Below, piece after piece: positions 26,949 through 37,190 of a stretch of DNA of 64,000 bases. The notes under the pieces were generated by a model. The model worked only from the letters and a program-made list of their open reading frames with translations. It was not told where the DNA came from and did not search any database. Source of the stretch: Anaerosacchariphilus polymeriproducens (lineage in GTDB: Bacteria; Bacillota; Clostridia; Lachnospirales; Lachnospiraceae); contig NZ_QRCT01000050.1 in the NCBI RefSeq assembly GCF_003363435.1, positions 248,001 to 312,000 of the forward strand, in the 5' to 3' direction. Position numbers and translations under genes: made by a program. The first letter of the stretch is position 1; the number at the start of each line of letters is the position of its first letter.

Positions 26949-28643
26949 ATGTCTAAATATATGATGATAGATGGCATGAAAGTGCGTTTTAGTGATGAAA
27001 AAAACATTCTGACAGTAATCCGAAATGCAGGAATTGATTTGCCGACATTTTGTTATTATTCTGATTTGTCTACGTTCGGTGCATGTAGGATGTGTGTAGT
27101 GGAAGATCAGTGGGGAGGAATCATTGCGTCTTGTTCTACACCGCCAAAAGATAAAATGGAAGTGAAAACAAGTACACCTAAATTATATCATTACAGAAGA
27201 ACAATTTTAGAGTTGTTGTTGGCTTCACATTGTAGAGATTGTACCGTTTGTGACAAGAATGGAAAGTGCAGCCTACAGGATTTGGCTTATCGTTTCGGGA
27301 TTCGAGACATCAGATTTCCGAATTCTGCCTGTCAAGATCCGATTGATAATTCTTCCTACTCAATTGTCAGAGATCCATCCAAATGTATTCTTTGCGGGGA
27401 TTGCGTAAGAGTGTGTAACGAGATTCAAAATGTAGGAGCGATTGATTTTGCACATCGTGGTTCCAATATGATCGTCAGCACTGCATTTGGAAAGAATATC
27501 GTAGATACGAATTGTGTGAATTGTGGCCAGTGTGCAGCGGTATGTCCTACCGGAGCGATTACAATCAAGAAGAATACCAGAGAGGTCTGGGAAGAAATTT
27601 TTGATCCTAAAAAACGTGTTGTAGTTCAAATCGCACCTGCAGTGCGTGTAGCTTTAGGAGAGGAATTTGGATATGCACCAGGAAAAAATCTAATTGGAAA
27701 AATTACAGCCGCATTAAGAAAAATCGGATTCGACGCCGTTTATGATACTTCTTTCACTGCAGATTTAACGATTATGGAAGAAGCGGCAGAATTGATTAAA
27801 AAAATAGAGAGTGGAAACAATGAATTTCCATTATTTACATCTTGTTGTCCGGGCTGGGTAAAATATGTAGAGAATCAACATCCAGAGTTGATGGAATATG
27901 TTTCTACTTGTAAGTCACCAATGCAAATGATGGGTGCAGTTTTAAGAGATTATTACGGATCAATTGATAAAGAGGATGGTAAAACAACAGTTTCTGTGGC
28001 AATCATGCCTTGTACAGCGAAGAAGGCAGAAGCAGCTAGAGAAGAATTTATGACAGAGGGCAGACCTGATGTAGATTATGTAATTACAACGCAGGAACTA
28101 GCAGATATGATTAAAGAAGCAGGTATTGTGTTCAATGAATTACATCCTGAGGGAGAAGATATGCCGTACTCCTTATATTCCGGAGCCGGAGTCATTTTTG
28201 GCGCAACAGGCGGAGTAATGGAAGCTGCTATTCGAAGAGTCGTAGAAGATAAAAGTCATCAAAGTTTAAAAGAAATTGAATATAGTGGTGTTAGAGGAAT
28301 GAAAGGAATAAAAGAAAGTGAAGTTCCTTTTGGAAACAGCGTATTACGTGTAGCAGTTGTAAGTGGATTGCAAAATGCTGAAACATTAATTAAAAAGCTG
28401 CAAAATGGTGAAGTAAAATATGATTTCGTAGAAGTTATGGCTTGTCCGGGAGGATGTATTGCAGGTGCAGGTCAACCATTTTCACATTTGAAAGATAAGA
28501 AAAAACGTACAGAAGGCATTTATGATGTAGATGGTTCAGAACAAATCAAATGCTCAGATTGTAATCCGGCTGTTATTGATTTATATGATAATGTTATTAA
28601 AGATAGAGCACATGAAATGTTACATGTTCATTATCAAAAGTAA
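26949..28643 (+). CDS. [FeFe] hydrogenase catalytic subunit (HydA/HndD)
   Basis: A 564-residue group A [FeFe] hydrogenase. It has an N-terminal [2Fe-2S] domain (FGACRMCVVE) and the His/Cys [4Fe-4S] site (HCRDCTVCDKNGKC). Two ferredoxin clusters follow (CILCGDCVRVC, CVNCGQCAAVCP), then the H-cluster motifs TSCCPGWV, MPCTAKKAE and ACPGGCIAGAG. It reduces protons to H2 with electrons from NADH and ferredoxin. It is last in the three-gene operon and is followed by a strong terminator. The maturases hydE, hydF and hydG are not in this window. Confidence 0.95.
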   Translation: MSKYMMIDGMKVRFSDEKNILTVIRNAGIDLPTFCYYSDLSTFGACRMCVVEDQWGGIIASCSTPPKDKMEVKTSTPKLYHYRRTILELLLASHCRDCTVCDKNGKCSLQDLAYRFGIRDIRFPNSACQDPIDNSSYSIVRDPSKCILCGDCVRVCNEIQNVGAIDFAHRGSNMIVSTAFGKNIVDTNCVNCGQCAAVCPTGAITIKKNTREVWEEIFDPKKRVVVQIAPAVRVALGEEFGYAPGKNLIGKITAALRKIGFDAVYDTSFTADLTIMEEAAELIKKIESGNNEFPLFTSCCPGWVKYVENQHPELMEYVSTCKSPMQMMGAVLRDYYGSIDKEDGKTTVSVAIMPCTAKKAEAAREEFMTEGRPDVDYVITTQELADMIKEAGIVFNELHPEGEDMPYSLYSGAGVIFGATGGVMEAAIRRVVEDKSHQSLKEIEYSGVRGMKGIKESEVPFGNSVLRVAVVSGLQNAETLIKKLQNGEVKYDFVEVMACPGGCIAGAGQPFSHLKDKKKRTEGIYDVDGSEQIKCSDCNPAVIDLYDNVIKDRAHEMLHVHYQK

Positions 28644-28672
28644 ATAAGAATCGTATTTGGAATTAAAAGAAA

Positions 28673-28719
28673 AAGAAAAGGGTTGTCGCTTAAATTGTGC
28701 GGGCCCTTTTCTTGTTTTT
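28673..28719. terminator. terminator between convergent HydA and membrane-protein genes
   Basis: AAGAAAAGGG (28673-28682) pairs with CCCTTTTCTT (28704-28713) followed by T residues. The stop codon of the minus-strand gene (28690-28692) lies inside the loop region. Confidence 0.8.
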
Positions 28720-30333
28720 TCTGCTTCTAAAGAAAGGCAGTACGATAAATAAAGGCAACGCCAAAGGCAGTACATAGACATAGCGCAAACTAAAAGCAAC
28801 CGGAGTCGCAACTAAAATAACGAGCCAAGTAATGAAAGAAGGAAGCAGACAAAGAATCTCTTTCGAACGTTTTAATGACCATAAGGAAAAAGCTGACCAT
28901 AGCATAACAAAAGCCAAGGTACCTGAACCGATATAAATTTTAAAGTTTGCAAAGAAAGATTCCATTGGAATTCCGAAGAATTTTTCAAACAAATCAATTC
29001 GATGTATACCGACGCTATTTTCTGAAATATACGTATCGATATATCCATAGTCATTTTGGACGCCTATTTTCCAAAAACCGAACGTTTCCAAGCAATAACC
29101 TTTCACGTATTCTGAAAAATTTGGGATAAGCATAGAAGCCCAGGTCTTGAAAAACTCAGCCTTGTGTTCTTCCAAGTACTTTTGGTTAAAATTTGGATCC
29201 CATTTGAGAGTATCCACTAAGCATGGAGTATATTTCTCTTTGTAAGTTTCTTCTGGTAGAAGTTGAAAGAGAAATTCTTTTTGTTCCTCTGTCAACTTGC
29301 CGTTAAGAGCCACAACGCGCCCCATTTGCTGTAACGGAATACCATAAGCCTCTACGGATTCTTGCTGAATCCCTAATGAAGTATAAAGAGGACCTTGAAT
29401 CCATAAGGTAAGAGCCAGTGATGCAAATGCAATTAAATAAAAACGCCATAATTTCTTTCGGTAGATGAAAATTAATAAAATAAGTGAAACAATGCAGACA
29501 TAAATTCCATTATTTCGGAAAAAACTGATGATTAAAGTAATGACAGTATATAAAACCCATCCCTTTTTTGTAGCTAATAAAGCACCATTAGATTCTACGA
29601 TATCGTAAAGAAGCAGACTCATAAGAAAAAGAGCAATCGAAAAAAGAGGATCTTTCCACATAATCACTGCATAAGCAGGAAAAATCGGAAAGAAAGCATA
29701 AAAACAGCCCGCCAAAATCAAAAACCACTTCGGTACTCCTTTTTTATAGAGCCATAATAAGCTGAAGCCAAGAGCAGATGCCATAATAATCGATTGCGTA
29801 ATGCTATAAAGGAAGACTCCAAGATTTAAATGGTGAAAGTGCTGTCCGATGCTGATGAATATTTTTACAAATAGTGTATAAGCAACAGGATGATGGTTAT
29901 TAAGTGGAGCGTAGCCCAAAGCCTGCCCGATAGAGAGCAGAGAATCACCTAAGACGGAACCTGGTGCCAAAGCTAGTAGATAGGGTGTCCATGCCAGGAA
30001 TAAGAGCAAAGAACTGAATCCCCAAATTTTGAGCTGCTTTTTATAAGTAAGTGAAACCAGCTCTTGCGAATGTTTTGAATGATACCATTGCAAAATGAGA
30101 GTTAAAATTTGATATATGAAATAGATTATAATCCATATGAGTAATCCAAGGATGAAATCTGTAAAAGCAAAATCGTCAAAGTAGTTTTTCGTATAACTGT
30201 CTCCTACATTACCCGAAAAATGAATTTTGTTTCCCAAAATCATACAAAAACTAAATAGGAAAGAAAATAAAAATGCAGGAAGTTTAAAACATATTATATG
30301 AGGTTTCCAATTGTAAGTTAAATAATTTTTCAT
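28690..30333 (-). CDS. polytopic membrane protein, DUF6020-like
   Basis: The start is at 30333 because AAGGTGG lies about 9 bases before the ATG; the 547-residue product begins KNYLTYNWKPH. It has about a dozen predicted membrane helices. A loop motif DSLLSIGQALGYAPLNNHHPVAYT and an IMWKDPLFS segment recall the uncharacterised DUF6020 family, which resembles GT-C glycosyltransferases or polymerases. A large soluble segment lies between residues about 330 and 450. It may act in surface-glycan assembly. It follows the membrane gene at 30347-31528 with 14 bases overlapping ribosome site and stop, so the two are one operon. Confidence 0.6.
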   Translation of the reverse strand: MKNYLTYNWKPHIICFKLPAFLFSFLFSFCMILGNKIHFSGNVGDSYTKNYFDDFAFTDFILGLLIWIIIYFIYQILTLILQWYHSKHSQELVSLTYKKQLKIWGFSSLLLFLAWTPYLLALAPGSVLGDSLLSIGQALGYAPLNNHHPVAYTLFVKIFISIGQHFHHLNLGVFLYSITQSIIMASALGFSLLWLYKKGVPKWFLILAGCFYAFFPIFPAYAVIMWKDPLFSIALFLMSLLLYDIVESNGALLATKKGWVLYTVITLIISFFRNNGIYVCIVSLILLIFIYRKKLWRFYLIAFASLALTLWIQGPLYTSLGIQQESVEAYGIPLQQMGRVVALNGKLTEEQKEFLFQLLPEETYKEKYTPCLVDTLKWDPNFNQKYLEEHKAEFFKTWASMLIPNFSEYVKGYCLETFGFWKIGVQNDYGYIDTYISENSVGIHRIDLFEKFFGIPMESFFANFKIYIGSGTLAFVMLWSAFSLWSLKRSKEILCLLPSFITWLVILVATPVAFSLRYVYVLPLALPLFIVLPFFRSRKNKKRARTI

Positions 30334-30346
30334 AGAATATACCACC

Positions 30347-31528
30347 TTATTTTTTGGTTTCAAAGTAGTTTTCTAACCAGGCGATAATTGGATAGAAAAA
30401 GAATAAAAGGACAGCCAATGAAAATATTAATTGTGTCCGATAGGTGAAGAAATGATGCACCTGTGAATGATTACCTAATACATAATACCAAATGAATGGA
30501 TAAACGCCTACTATTAAAAGCGGAAGAATCTGCAACATTACTTTACGTGTTGCAGCATATTTTTTGCAAAGTACACAAAGGGCAATTCCTAACAATAGGA
30601 AAAGAACCAGAACATATTTTAGGGAAAAAGGCGGAATAATATTCTGCCAATTTGCCAAATATGTGAATTTCCGGTCTAAAGAGTAAGTCTCTGTTCCGTT
30701 AGTTCTGATAAAGATGGATTCTATGGCTTCTGTAAAAACATTCTTTTGTAAAATAAGTGAACCGAAAAGCCATTTTCCTATCCATGTAAAGCCATATCCC
30801 GCCGCCCAGGAAATACTAAGCTTTAAGATCGTGAAAAGCTTATTTTTAAGCTGAGTTTCCGATAACAAAAGTACAAAAAGTAAAGGAATACCTAAAGTTA
30901 ATAATGGTGTAGTCAATAGATCAAAAAAGTTGGTAATAGAACCAAAAATATAGAATAGCAACAACTTTTTTAAATTAATTTTCTCATAGAAAATAAGGAT
31001 AATATCTGTAAATATAAGAGTCAACAAAAATACAGATGAAAATTGGAGAGACGTATTCACTGTATTGGGATAAATACTTATCATTGACAAAATAAATGGT
31101 ATCGTACCTGCCAGTTTAAAACGTTTATATAGCAGGATACAGGTAATGCCGAATAAAAGGTAAAAAACCATCATTAATAAATAGCGTATCTGAAGTATGT
31201 TGAAAAATACAAGTAATATCCTTGTAAGCGTATGATAGCCGTGCCAATATCTGGCATAGTTATCGATATCCATAGCATAGATCAGGGGATTGCTTTGTGT
31301 CTTTATCGCTTTCTGTAAAATAAGTTTATCTGTAAAATTATCGAATGAAACAGCATCAGAATGAAAGACATAAGAAGGATAATCTGTTTCTGAAGTTAAA
31401 ATTTCAACAGATGAATCTACATTATTTTGAATCCAACGGTTAGGAAAACAAAATACGACAGTAAGTGAAATTATGTAGATCATGAATAGACTCAATGTAG
31501 TTATGATAAATAATTTTATTTGCTTCAT
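30347..31528 (-). CDS. hypothetical polytopic membrane protein
   Basis: A 393-residue protein with an N-terminal signal-like helix (FIITTLSLFMIYIISL). An extracytoplasmic segment of about 75 residues (TSETDYPSYVFHSDAV) is followed by eight or nine further helices. I do not recognise a family. The layout of one large outer loop after the first helix, then many helices, resembles GT-C-type sugar transferases. It is the first gene of a minus-strand pair with the DUF6020-like gene and lies opposite a DPM-type glycosyltransferase. Function is unknown. Confidence 0.6.
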   Translation of the reverse strand: MKQIKLFIITTLSLFMIYIISLTVVFCFPNRWIQNNVDSSVEILTSETDYPSYVFHSDAVSFDNFTDKLILQKAIKTQSNPLIYAMDIDNYARYWHGYHTLTRILLVFFNILQIRYLLMMVFYLLFGITCILLYKRFKLAGTIPFILSMISIYPNTVNTSLQFSSVFLLTLIFTDIILIFYEKINLKKLLLFYIFGSITNFFDLLTTPLLTLGIPLLFVLLLSETQLKNKLFTILKLSISWAAGYGFTWIGKWLFGSLILQKNVFTEAIESIFIRTNGTETYSLDRKFTYLANWQNIIPPFSLKYVLVLFLLLGIALCVLCKKYAATRKVMLQILPLLIVGVYPFIWYYVLGNHSQVHHFFTYRTQLIFSLAVLLFFFYPIIAWLENYFETKK

Positions 31529-31638
31529 TTTTTAAGAAAATCCTTTCCATATTTGTGTAAAATTCCCTAATATTGTAGCATAGCAGTTTTGTAAAAACCA
31601 GTAAAACGTTAAAAATAAAAAAAATGCAGAAAAAATGA

Positions 31639-31666
31639 TTGCGAATTGAGAATATTGTGATAAACT
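31639..31666 (+). promoter_or_regulatory. candidate promoter for the DPM-type glycosyltransferase
   Basis: TTGCGA (31639-31644), 16-base spacer, TAAACT (31661-31666). Confidence 0.4.
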
Positions 31667-31712
31667 ATTAGGAGACAAAACGATAAAAATCTACAAAATA
31701 CATGGAGGGACT

Positions 31713-32663
31713 ATGGACGATATTGCAATTCTAATACCTTGTTATAATGAGAGTAAGACAATTGAAAAGGTAGTCAGGGATTACAAAAAGGCATTACCAG
31801 AAGCCACTATATATGTATATGATAATAATTCAGTAGACGGAACCGATCAGATAGCACGGAAAGCAGGTGCAATTGTTCGTTATGAATATCAACAAGGTAA
31901 AGGAAATGTAATACGAAGGATGTTTCGAGATATTGATGCCAGATGCTATATTATGACAGATGGTGATGATACATATCCAGCGGATAACGCAAGGGAAATG
32001 GCTGATAGAGTTTTAAATAAGAATGTTGATATGGTTGTGGGAGATAGATTGTCTTCTACTTATTTTAATGAAAACAAAAGGTTATTTCACAATTTTGGGA
32101 ACAATTTAGTGAGAAAAAGTATAAATTATTTGTTTCGCAGCGATATTAAAGATATAATGACAGGATATCGTGCCTTTAGTTATTTATTTGTAAAAACTTT
32201 TCCGGTATTATCGAAAGGATTTGAGATAGAAACTGAAATGAGTATTCATGCAGTCGAAAAAAATATGTTTGTTGAAAGCGTTGTGATCAACTATCGTGAC
32301 CGGCCGGAAGGCAGTGTTTCCAAACTGAATACGTATTCGGATGGGTTAAAGGTTCTAAGAACCATAATAAGACTATATAGAAGTTATAAACCAATGGGAT
32401 TTTTCTCATTTTTAGGTAATGTTCTGGCATTATTGGCTGCCATTTTTGTAATACCTGTTATCATAACCTATGTAAAAACAGGATTGGTACCACACTTTCC
32501 GACACTTATTGTATGTGGTTTTGTGGCTTTAGCAGCAATTCATGCTTATTTTGCAGGTATTATTTTATCTACAATTAGTCAAAAGAACAGACAAGACTTT
32601 GAGCTTGAATTACAAAAAACGGGTTTTCGAATGAAACAGTTAGAAAAAGAAAAAAATATTTAA
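31713..32663 (+). CDS. GT2 glycosyltransferase, dolichol-phosphate-mannose-synthase type
   Basis: A 316-residue GT2 enzyme with ILIPCYNESKTIEKV at the N-terminus, VYDNNSVDGT, the metal-binding TDGDDTYP motif (about residue 84) and KDIMTGYRAFSY. Two C-terminal membrane helices (about 230-250 and 265-285) are typical of polyprenyl-phosphate sugar transferases. It should make a polyprenyl-phosphate sugar that GT-C or similar membrane enzymes use as donor, which fits the two membrane proteins encoded opposite. GGAGGG precedes the ATG. Confidence 0.87.
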   Translation: MDDIAILIPCYNESKTIEKVVRDYKKALPEATIYVYDNNSVDGTDQIARKAGAIVRYEYQQGKGNVIRRMFRDIDARCYIMTDGDDTYPADNAREMADRVLNKNVDMVVGDRLSSTYFNENKRLFHNFGNNLVRKSINYLFRSDIKDIMTGYRAFSYLFVKTFPVLSKGFEIETEMSIHAVEKNMFVESVVINYRDRPEGSVSKLNTYSDGLKVLRTIIRLYRSYKPMGFFSFLGNVLALLAAIFVIPVIITYVKTGLVPHFPTLIVCGFVALAAIHAYFAGIILSTISQKNRQDFELELQKTGFRMKQLEKEKNI

Positions 32664-32685
32664 TAATACAGAAGGAGAATTATAT

Positions 32686-34437
32686 ATGAAAAAAATTCGC
32701 AAAACAAAAATTATTTGTACTCTAGGACCATCAACAGAATCTGATCAGGTAATTAGAGATTTAATGCTTGCAGGTATGGACGTAGCACGTTTCAATTTTT
32801 CTCATGGAGATCATGAGGAACAAGGTGGACGTTTAGAAAGAATCAAACGTGTCCGTGAAGAATTGAAGCTTCCAGTTGCTACTCTTTTAGATACAAAAGG
32901 ACCAGAAATTCGTTTGGGTAACTTTAAAAACGGAAAAGAAGAGTTAAAAGTAGGACAAACTTTTACATTAACGGTAAGAGATGTTGAAGGAACAAAAGAT
33001 ATCGTATCTATTAGTTATAAAGACTTAATAAAGGATGTATCTGTTGGCTCTTTAATTCTTATTGATGATGGATTGATTGGAATGGAAGTAACTGCTTTAA
33101 CGGATACAGACATTATCTGTATGGTAAAAAATAGTGGTAAGGTATCGAATCATAAGGGAGTGAACGTACCTGGTGTAGAGCTTACCATGCCTTACATTAG
33201 TGAAAAAGATTATAATGATATTGTGTTTGCAATTGAACAGGGATACGATTATATCGCAGCTTCTTTTGTACGTAGTGCAGAAGATGTATTGGAAATCCGT
33301 AAAATATTTGATGAAATGCAGGCTGGTTATAATATTAAGATTATTTCTAAAATTGAAAACAGACAAGGTGTTAATAACATCGATGAAATTATACGTGTAT
33401 CAGATGGTATTATGGTTGCCAGAGGAGATATGGGTGTTGAAATCCCATTAGAAGAAGTTCCTGCTATTCAAAAGAAGATCATCAAAAAAGTTTATAAAGC
33501 AGGAAAACAAGTAATAACTGCGACTCAGATGCTTGATTCTATGATGAAGAACCCACGTCCTACAAGAGCAGAAGCGACTGACGTTGCCAATGCAATTTAT
33601 GATGGCACAAGTGCAATTATGTTATCCGGTGAAACAGCAGCCGGTCTTTATCCGGTTGAATCTGTGAAGACTATGGTGAAAATTGCACTTCATACAGAAG
33701 CAGACATAAATTATAGTGAGCGTTTTCATAAACATTCAGAACATTCCTGTTATGATGTAACAGATGCAATCTCACATGCGACATGCATGACTGCGATTGA
33801 TTTAAAGGCTTCTGCAATTATTACGGTTACCAAATCAGGCAGTACCGCACGTATGGTATCAAAATTTAGACCATACTGTCCGATTGTTGCATGTTGTACA
33901 ACAGAAGAAACAAGACGTCAATTAAATCTTTCCTGGGGTGTTACACCAATACGCATAGATGAAAAAGAGGATACACATGATTTATTTGATGCCGCTATGG
34001 CAGCAGCAGAAGATGCCGGATTGGTTCAAAAAGGTGAAGTTGTAATTTTGACAGCCGGAGTACCATTAGGCGTTTCCGGAACAACAAATCTAATGAAGGT
34101 TCAAGTGGTAGGAGATGTATTGATTTCTGCCAAAGGAGTAACCAAAAAAGTAGCTCGTGGAAGTGTTTGTGTTTGTAATGATATAGCTGATTTAGAAAAG
34201 AAATTCAAGAATGGTGATATTATTGTAGCTTCAGAAACAAACAATGAAATGTTGCAATATATTAAAAATGCATCTGCACTTGTTGTTGAACGAGATGGAT
34301 TATCTTCTCATGCTGCAGTAGTTGGACTCAGCTTGGAGATTCCTGTAATTTTGGGTGCGAAACATGCAACACAAATATTGAAATCCGGTTCTGTTATTAC
34401 AGTAGATGGCGAAAGAGGAATTGTACTTGGAAATTAA
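32686..34437 (+). CDS. pyk: pyruvate kinase with C-terminal PEP-utiliser domain
   Basis: A 583-residue enzyme converting phosphoenolpyruvate and ADP to pyruvate and ATP. KIICTLGPSTES, MDVARFNFSHG, LDTKGPEIR, ISKIENRQGV, MVARGDMGVEIP and the TATQMLDSM signature are all present. The extra C-terminal domain (about residues 480-583, DGLSSHAAVVGLS) is the phosphohistidine-like swivelling domain found in many Firmicute pyruvate kinases. AGAAGGAG precedes the ATG. The next transporter gene starts 25 bases downstream. Confidence 0.97.
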   Translation: MKKIRKTKIICTLGPSTESDQVIRDLMLAGMDVARFNFSHGDHEEQGGRLERIKRVREELKLPVATLLDTKGPEIRLGNFKNGKEELKVGQTFTLTVRDVEGTKDIVSISYKDLIKDVSVGSLILIDDGLIGMEVTALTDTDIICMVKNSGKVSNHKGVNVPGVELTMPYISEKDYNDIVFAIEQGYDYIAASFVRSAEDVLEIRKIFDEMQAGYNIKIISKIENRQGVNNIDEIIRVSDGIMVARGDMGVEIPLEEVPAIQKKIIKKVYKAGKQVITATQMLDSMMKNPRPTRAEATDVANAIYDGTSAIMLSGETAAGLYPVESVKTMVKIALHTEADINYSERFHKHSEHSCYDVTDAISHATCMTAIDLKASAIITVTKSGSTARMVSKFRPYCPIVACCTTEETRRQLNLSWGVTPIRIDEKEDTHDLFDAAMAAAEDAGLVQKGEVVILTAGVPLGVSGTTNLMKVQVVGDVLISAKGVTKKVARGSVCVCNDIADLEKKFKNGDIIVASETNNEMLQYIKNASALVVERDGLSSHAAVVGLSLEIPVILGAKHATQILKSGSVITVDGERGIVLGN

Positions 34438-34462
34438 GGAATGAGATAGGAAGGACAGGCAG

Positions 34463-35389
34463 ATGAGTATTAACGTAATTTTAAACCAAATGGGAGTGAT
34501 TTTTCTATTGATTATGACAGGTTTTTTATTAAACCGTAAAGGAATAGTCAAGTTTGAGGAAAACAGATTACTCTCAACGTTAATTGTAAATGTGTTTAAT
34601 CCTGCGTTAATTATATCTGGTGTTTTAGGAGATGAGAAAACCGCGACGTTTAAGGAAATGATGCAAGTAACGTTACTGGCCGTAATCATTTATATAATTC
34701 TTATAGTTCTAGGACTTTTTTATCCCAAGATAACGAAAATACCAAAGAAAGATCAAGTAATGAGTAATCTAATGATTTTATTTTCTAATATTGGGTTTAT
34801 GGGAATTCCTGTACTTAGCGGTATCTATGGAAAAGAAGTGATTCTTCTGTATATTACAATATTCCTTATTCCTTTTAATATTCTGGTTTATACTTATGGA
34901 ATATTTCTGTTAACAAAAGATTTAAAAAGCGGACGGGAAAAATTTCAGATCAAGAAGATTTTTAATATAGGTGTTCTTGCCTGTATTGCAGCAATTATTA
35001 TTTTTGCCTTTGGAATAAGACTTCCTAAATTTGCAGTTTCGACAATTAATTATTTGGGAAGTGTTACGATTCCTTTGTCTATGATTACGATTGGTATCTC
35101 ATTAGGTGCAACAAGGTTAAAAGAAGTTTTTTCAGATATACAATTATATAAGGTAGCTGTTCTGAAATTATTAATACTTCCGATTACTTTGGTATTTCTA
35201 ATTAGACCTTTTGTTGATAATCCGGTCATTTTGGGTGTTACCGTAATTTTAGCCGGAATGCCTATTGGGAATATTTCTACGTTATTGGCGAATGAATATG
35301 ACCTGGATAGTGATTTGCCTACAAGAGGAATTGTATTGACCACTTTGTTATCTTTAATTACATTGCCAATTGTATTTATGTTTCTGTAA
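34463..35389 (+). CDS. AEC (auxin efflux carrier) family transporter
   Basis: A 308-residue membrane protein with about ten helices in two inverted five-helix halves. Typical family segments are GFLLNRKGIV, NVFNPALIISG, SNIGFMGIPVLSGIYG and AGMPIGNISTLLANEYD. AEC proteins export or import small organic acids such as malate. Co-transcription with pyruvate kinase is suggested by the 25-base gap and shared terminator, so an organic-acid substrate linked to central metabolism is a reasonable guess. Confidence 0.85.
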   Translation: MSINVILNQMGVIFLLIMTGFLLNRKGIVKFEENRLLSTLIVNVFNPALIISGVLGDEKTATFKEMMQVTLLAVIIYIILIVLGLFYPKITKIPKKDQVMSNLMILFSNIGFMGIPVLSGIYGKEVILLYITIFLIPFNILVYTYGIFLLTKDLKSGREKFQIKKIFNIGVLACIAAIIIFAFGIRLPKFAVSTINYLGSVTIPLSMITIGISLGATRLKEVFSDIQLYKVAVLKLLILPITLVFLIRPFVDNPVILGVTVILAGMPIGNISTLLANEYDLDSDLPTRGIVLTTLLSLITLPIVFMFL

Positions 35390-35395
35390 ATATAT

Positions 35396-35443
35396 AACGT
35401 TCACATATACGATTAATTAAATCGTAATATGTGGACGTTTTTT
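35396..35443 (+). terminator. terminator after the pyk/AEC operon
   Basis: AACGTTCACATAT (35396-35408) pairs with ATATGTGGACGTT (35427-35439) with one mismatch, and a T run follows. Confidence 0.85.
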
Positions 35444-35552
35444 AGTTGGTTTATTTGTAAGTGATTCGTGTATAAAAGTACAGTTGCGGCATAAGATAAA
35501 GAGAATTGATCTGGAGTGATTGCAAAACAGGTATGTGGAAAGAAGGAAATCT

Positions 35553-37190
35553 ATGATACAAGATTCCATACTAAAAAAGCGGCAGGAATTGTTAGGAGAA
35601 ATAAGAAAACCAGGAGAAGTCATAAACTTAGATTTTTCAAATGAGGTACATAACCAATATTTTCTTTCTCTTTATGGAGGATATGAAAACTTAAAAGAAA
35701 ATTTTCCTTGTTTTTTTAAAGCTTATGAAGATACGAAAAGTTTGCATGAACAGGGATTAGGGTTGAATTATAAAACTTTGTTTCAAGAGGAAGAAAGAAG
35801 AAGGAATTTTGTAGATGGAATTGATATCAGCCAAGTCAGCTATTCTTTTGATGATAAGATGTTAAAAGTGGAAGGAATTACTTCATTAGTAGAAGATGCT
35901 GCTTTTATTGATGAGCATTTAGATATTAAAACTACAGCGGGACAACCGGTTGCAGGTAAATCTCAGTCTACTTCTAATTCATTTAAGACTATTATTACAA
36001 TTGAAACAGATTTTAATCCGTCAGAATTTCATTCTACAGAAATTCAGGTAGATTATACGGTTGTCTGGATGGAAAAGCCCAAGGAAGAAGAGAAACCATT
36101 GTTAAAAGCCCAAGTTTATAGTAAAGATTCGGAAGTTATGGAATTAATTAATTTTGTAGACAAGGTAGAATTAATGTTTCCTAAAAGTGAGATAGGAAAT
36201 AATCCGATTATAATCTGCTATAATCGAGAAGCGCTTGTTGGAGAGTCTGTGGACCGAAGCTATCCTGAAGCAATTTATAATGGGATTCAAAGGCTTTTAT
36301 TGGATTTTCATGGAAAGGTAAAATTTTTGCCTAATACTGCTAAGTTTCAAAAAATTGACCCTACTACATTTCTATTGAAATTAGTTTCCAGAGGTATGGC
36401 ACAGTACAGTACAGCTGGAAGAATAAATGAAATAGTTTCAAGATTTACGCCAAGTACCGATGGTTTTGATTTTAGTTTGAATTATGACTGGAAAGATGAT
36501 GTACCGACTGCCAGGCTGCCCTTACAAGATATAGCACAAATACAGATGACCGTTGGTTTCTATTTGGTTGATGGAAAGAAGGGAGATATTATTATTAGTA
36601 GTACAGTGCCTGCAAGTATAGGTAATATCTGTAAAGCAATTCCTCTGAAGCTGCTTTGGGGTTGTCTTTCGAAAGATACAATCGTAACAATGGCAGACGG
36701 TAGTAACAAGCAGATAAATAGGATCCGAATTGGTGAAAAACTTACTACAGGAGTCGGTAGTGTTGGAGTGGTTACCAATATTTGGCGGGGAATCGAAGAA
36801 GAACCTCTACTGCGTATAGAAACGGAAAATGGAGGATTTATAAAGTGTACGGAACTACATCCGTTAATGACTCAAAAGGGTATAAAAACAGCCGGGAATC
36901 TAAATGGGGAGGATATGCTTATAGATTTTATGGGAGTACCAAACAAAATCACTGCAATATATCCTGTAAATGAAAAAGAGGTCATCAATTTAGATTTATC
37001 TATTGTTAATAACGAGAATGAAGAACAAGGAACTACAATGATTTGTAACGGATTTATTGTAGGAGATAATAGGATGCAAAATCATCATTTCCTTTGGCAG
37101 AAAGAAAAAATGATTGAAGGCAGGTGTTACGAGGAGGAAAGTGTGAGAAAGAATCAAATGTTTTATGAATGGGGGCTAAAGGGTGAGTAA
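35553..37190 (+). CDS. Hint-domain protein of unknown function
   Basis: The ATG at 35553 follows AAGAAGGAAAT; a TTG at 35520 is an alternative. The 545-residue product has no signal peptide. Residues 1-370 are a novel-looking N-terminal region. A Hint (hedgehog/intein) module starts at Cys371 (GCLSKDTIVTMADG), has the block-B TELH motif (TxxH pattern) and ends near NGFIVGDN about residue 510, with a 35-residue tail. Hint modules catalyse N-S acyl shift and self-cleavage. The next gene overlaps by 8 bases, so both are translated together. The biological role is unknown; a secreted or polymorphic-toxin-type processing role is possible. Confidence 0.65.
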   Translation: MIQDSILKKRQELLGEIRKPGEVINLDFSNEVHNQYFLSLYGGYENLKENFPCFFKAYEDTKSLHEQGLGLNYKTLFQEEERRRNFVDGIDISQVSYSFDDKMLKVEGITSLVEDAAFIDEHLDIKTTAGQPVAGKSQSTSNSFKTIITIETDFNPSEFHSTEIQVDYTVVWMEKPKEEEKPLLKAQVYSKDSEVMELINFVDKVELMFPKSEIGNNPIIICYNREALVGESVDRSYPEAIYNGIQRLLLDFHGKVKFLPNTAKFQKIDPTTFLLKLVSRGMAQYSTAGRINEIVSRFTPSTDGFDFSLNYDWKDDVPTARLPLQDIAQIQMTVGFYLVDGKKGDIIISSTVPASIGNICKAIPLKLLWGCLSKDTIVTMADGSNKQINRIRIGEKLTTGVGSVGVVTNIWRGIEEEPLLRIETENGGFIKCTELHPLMTQKGIKTAGNLNGEDMLIDFMGVPNKITAIYPVNEKEVINLDLSIVNNENEEQGTTMICNGFIVGDNRMQNHHFLWQKEKMIEGRCYEEESVRKNQMFYEWGLKGE

